Part shown: in pieces, positions 7,269 through 9,124 of the stretch | How the letters are laid out: each line of letters begins with the position of its first letter | How positions within the stretch are numbered: the stretch's first letter is position 1 | Source: Candidatus Eiseniibacteriota bacterium | GTDB taxonomy: Bacteria; Eisenbacteria; RBG-16-71-46 | NCBI GenBank assembly: GCA_005893185.1 | Contig: VBOS01000259.1 | Span: forward strand, 1-9,124 | DNA: 9,124 nt | Reading direction: 5' to 3' | The notes under the pieces: generated by a model | Told to the model about the DNA's origin: nothing | Databases searched by the model: none | The model's input: only the letters and a program-made list of their open reading frames with translations | Position numbers and translations under genes: made by a program

Positions 7269-8372
7269 GTGCGAAGAACTGATGTTCATCGGACGGTTCG
7301 AGGCCTACCGCGTCCCGCGCTGATCGCACGCGCCCTGCGAGCCTTGCGCGTCGTGCCGTTGGCGCTCGCGTCCGGGGCACCGTGGCCGGGTTGCGCGGCC
7401 TTCGCGGCGCCGGATCTCGCGAAGGCCGGTAGCGCCGGCTCTGCGCTCGGGACGCTGCCCGCGACGTTCGCCGGGCTCCTGCCCTGTCCCGACTGCGTGG
7501 GGGCCCGCTGCCAGATCAACCTGCTGCCCGGAGGCGCCTACATGCGGCGCTCGACCTACCTACTCAACGGGCGGGACGAGGTCTACTACGACCTGGGCGC
7601 GTGGTCGATCGCGGGCGACGGCACGTTGATCCTTTCCGGCGATCGCGAGGGCGACACGCGCTGGGCGGTAGAGGAGGCGCGGACGCTTCGGAAGGTGGAC
7701 CGCAGGGGGAACCCGCTGGATTCGAAGCCGCCTTCCGAGCTGACGCGCCGCCCCACCCTCGAGGCGATGGAGCCGCGCCTCAAGCTCTCGGGCATGTTCC
7801 GCTACATGGCAGACGCTGCGCGCTTCCGCGAGTGCCGCTCGGGTCTCCAATGGCCGGTAGAGATGAGCGGCGAGTACCGGACCCTCGAGCGCGTCTACAC
7901 CGTGCTCCAGGTACGCATCGAGCCGCGCCCGAAGATGGAGGGCAAGGGTCCGGAGCCCACGCTGATCGTGGAGAAGTTCGTGGACGCGATGCCCGGGAGG
8001 AGATGCGATGAGCAGCCGCCGCAGTCCGATCTCGAAGACTCGCGCTGGCGCCCGGTGCGAATCGGCGATCGGTCCGTGACGGTGCCCGCGGATCAGCGCG
8101 AGCCCTGGATCGTGCTCGAGTCCATCTCGAAGCGCGTCACCGGCTCGGGAGGCTGCAACCGCATCTCCGGCCGCTACCAGGCCGGCAGCGGTACGCTGCG
8201 GTTCAGTCCCATGATCTCGTCTCAGATGGCGTGTCCGGCGATGGACATGGAGGCCGCGTTCCTGCGCGCGCTGAACGACACGCGCCGCTATCGCATCCGG
8301 GGCCGCATTCTCGAGCTGATGGATGGCGACGGGAAGCCGCTCGTAGGGCTGGAGGAGCGGAATCTCAAGTAG
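7269..8372 (+). CDS. Envelope protein with NlpE-like and META/HslJ domains
   Basis: Probable exported or periplasmic protein with three parts. Residues about 61-125 match the NlpE N-terminal domain (copper/envelope-stress lipoprotein NlpE): GLLPCPDCVGARC with CPDC at 73-76, then STYLL and a YDLGAW strand. Residues about 172-246 resemble the OB-like NlpE C-terminal domain (SGMFRYMADAARFREC...PVEMSGEYRTLERVY). Residues about 255-365 are a META/HslJ domain with GSGGCNRISGRYQ (Cys296) and SSQMACPAMDMEAAF (Cys322). The first about 47 residues hold a hydrophobic stretch (VVPLALASG) and end AAFAAPD, so a secretion signal is likely. The lipobox is poor (WPGC at 39-42), so lipidation is doubtful. The start is uncertain: GTG 7269 lacks a well-placed Shine-Dalgarno (the GAGGAG at 7236-7241 is too far); the TTG giving MRVVPLALASG or an upstream CTG are alternatives. 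Envelope or copper stress is inferred from the family only. Confidence 0.8.
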   Translation: MRRTDVHRTVRGLPRPALIARALRALRVVPLALASGAPWPGCAAFAAPDLAKAGSAGSALGTLPATFAGLLPCPDCVGARCQINLLPGGAYMRRSTYLLNGRDEVYYDLGAWSIAGDGTLILSGDREGDTRWAVEEARTLRKVDRRGNPLDSKPPSELTRRPTLEAMEPRLKLSGMFRYMADAARFRECRSGLQWPVEMSGEYRTLERVYTVLQVRIEPRPKMEGKGPEPTLIVEKFVDAMPGRRCDEQPPQSDLEDSRWRPVRIGDRSVTVPADQREPWIVLESISKRVTGSGGCNRISGRYQAGSGTLRFSPMISSQMACPAMDMEAAFLRALNDTRRYRIRGRILELMDGDGKPLVGLEERNLK

Positions 8373-8374
8373 GC

Positions 8375-8409
8375 ACCGTCACCCGGTCGAGCCGACGGAG
8401 TCGGACGGT
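8375..8409. terminator. Possible bidirectional hairpin between convergent genes
   Basis: CCGAC-GGA-GTCGG (8392-8404) is a 5-bp stem with a 3-nt loop. Alternatively ACCGTC (8375-8380) can pair with GACGGT (8404-8409) around it. It fills the 44-bp gap between two convergent genes, where a shared terminator is expected, but no T-run is present on either side. Confidence 0.3.
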
Positions 8410-8416
8410 CCCTCCC

Positions 8417-9109
8417 TCATGCGGCTCTTCTCTGCTCGGGGGTGGACTCGATCTTGGCGCGGAGCTTCGGACGCTGCAGCGCACGGTTGGCGACCCATGC
8501 CCCGATGAGCCCGAAGAAGAGAGAGAGGATCTCCTGTCCCGGGTTCTTGAGCCACGCCTGCGCGTAGACGTACCCCCCGGCATCGAGACGGAACCCGATT
8601 TCCGGATTCGCCTTCGCCACCCACCAGGAATCGAGAAGGATCTCGCCTGCGACCACGCTGAAGAGCGTGAGACCGGCTGCGATCACCCGGCCGGCCCGGT
8701 CGACGCGGCCCGCGCCGTGCCGGTAGGCCCACGCTACGAGCGCCCCGATCCCGATGGCGGCGGCCGCGAACATGCGCTCGGTCAGCGCTCCAATCGCGGC
8801 CCATGCCACGGCGCCCGCCATCGCGGCCAGCAGCGCACGGGTCGCGCCGGCCGCGTGGCGCGCCTCGATCATGTCGTAGGCGCGGTCGGCCATATCGCCC
8901 TCGCTCTGCATCCGCTGCTGGCAAGTCGTGCACAACAGCATGGGCAGGTCATCCACCCGCACGTACTGTCGCACGACGCCGGTGCCGCACGACTCGCAGC
9001 GCCCGTCGAACACCGGGGTCGCGCGCGCGATGGCCGCGACCAACAGGTCGACCCAAGATGCGACCTGAGCCGCCTTTGGCGCCGACCAGGGAAAGACACG
9101 GCGCCACAC
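8417..9109 (-). CDS. Hypothetical membrane protein with zinc-ribbon, possibly 5'-partial
   Basis: I do not recognise the family. Counting from the GTG at 9109 the protein has 230 residues. A cytosolic N-terminal part carries a zinc-ribbon-like CESC (38-41) and CTTC (60-63), 18 residues apart. Four hydrophobic segments follow at about 90-108, 112-129, 140-158 and 192-210, with a polar loop between the last two (SWWVAKANPEIGFRLDAGGY). The tail is basic (LQRPKLRAKIE). The GTG at 9109 has no Shine-Dalgarno, and the frame stays open to the window edge (9124), so the true start may lie beyond the window; a GTG just before FDGRCESC is another option. Convergent with the NlpE-like gene. A membrane-anchored zinc ribbon could serve in assembly, sensing or protein binding; no function is claimed. 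Confidence 0.7.
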   Translation of the reverse strand: MWRRVFPWSAPKAAQVASWVDLLVAAIARATPVFDGRCESCGTGVVRQYVRVDDLPMLLCTTCQQRMQSEGDMADRAYDMIEARHAAGATRALLAAMAGAVAWAAIGALTERMFAAAAIGIGALVAWAYRHGAGRVDRAGRVIAAGLTLFSVVAGEILLDSWWVAKANPEIGFRLDAGGYVYAQAWLKNPGQEILSLFFGLIGAWVANRALQRPKLRAKIESTPEQRRAA

Positions 9110-9124
9110 GAGGGACCGGTCGCC

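Overview
The window is high-GC bacterial DNA (about two thirds G+C by eye, third codon positions mostly G or C), with Shine-Dalgarno-led starts and occasional GTG/TTG starts. I cannot place it to a genus. The gene content (tandem kinase-fold proteins, an NtrC-type regulator, a short RecQ, DinB, a NlpE/META protein) fits an environmental bacterium such as a Gemmatimonadota, Acidobacteriota, Eisenbacteria or deltaproteobacterial-type lineage; this is a guess from style, not a marker.

Layout. (1) 15-2881, plus strand: two adjacent paralogous phosphotransferases of the aminoglycoside phosphotransferase (APH) fold, apparently one operon, followed by a possible terminator at 2893-2925. Both seem to carry an extra degenerate kinase N-lobe before the real kinase. 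The first is frameshifted by a 131-bp tandem duplication. (2) 2882-3428: a 547-bp gap containing a low-GC island with palindromes, a candidate promoter, and a strong ribosome-binding site in front of a possible 71-codon leader ORF that overlaps the next start by ATGA. (3) 3429-4829, plus: a complete NtrC-type sigma-54 response regulator with no histidine kinase in view. (4) 4863-6373, minus: a RecQ helicase gene broken by a small frame-shifting deletion between motifs Ia and II; it also lacks the RQC winged helix. (5) 6657-7181, plus: a DinB-fold protein divergent from recQ, with a candidate promoter. (6) 7269-8372, plus: a three-part envelope protein (NlpE N-terminal, NlpE C-terminal-like, META/HslJ). 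(7) 8417-9109, minus: a membrane protein with a CxxC...CxxC zinc ribbon, convergent with the previous gene and possibly continuing past the window edge.

The genes do not form one pathway. The kinase pair is the only clear functional unit. Two independent disrupting indels (131-bp duplication, roughly 50-bp deletion) in otherwise well-preserved genes are notable: they are either real gene decay or assembly errors from mixed strains. The best candidates for something undescribed are the double-N-lobe kinase pair and the leader region before the sigma-54 regulator.
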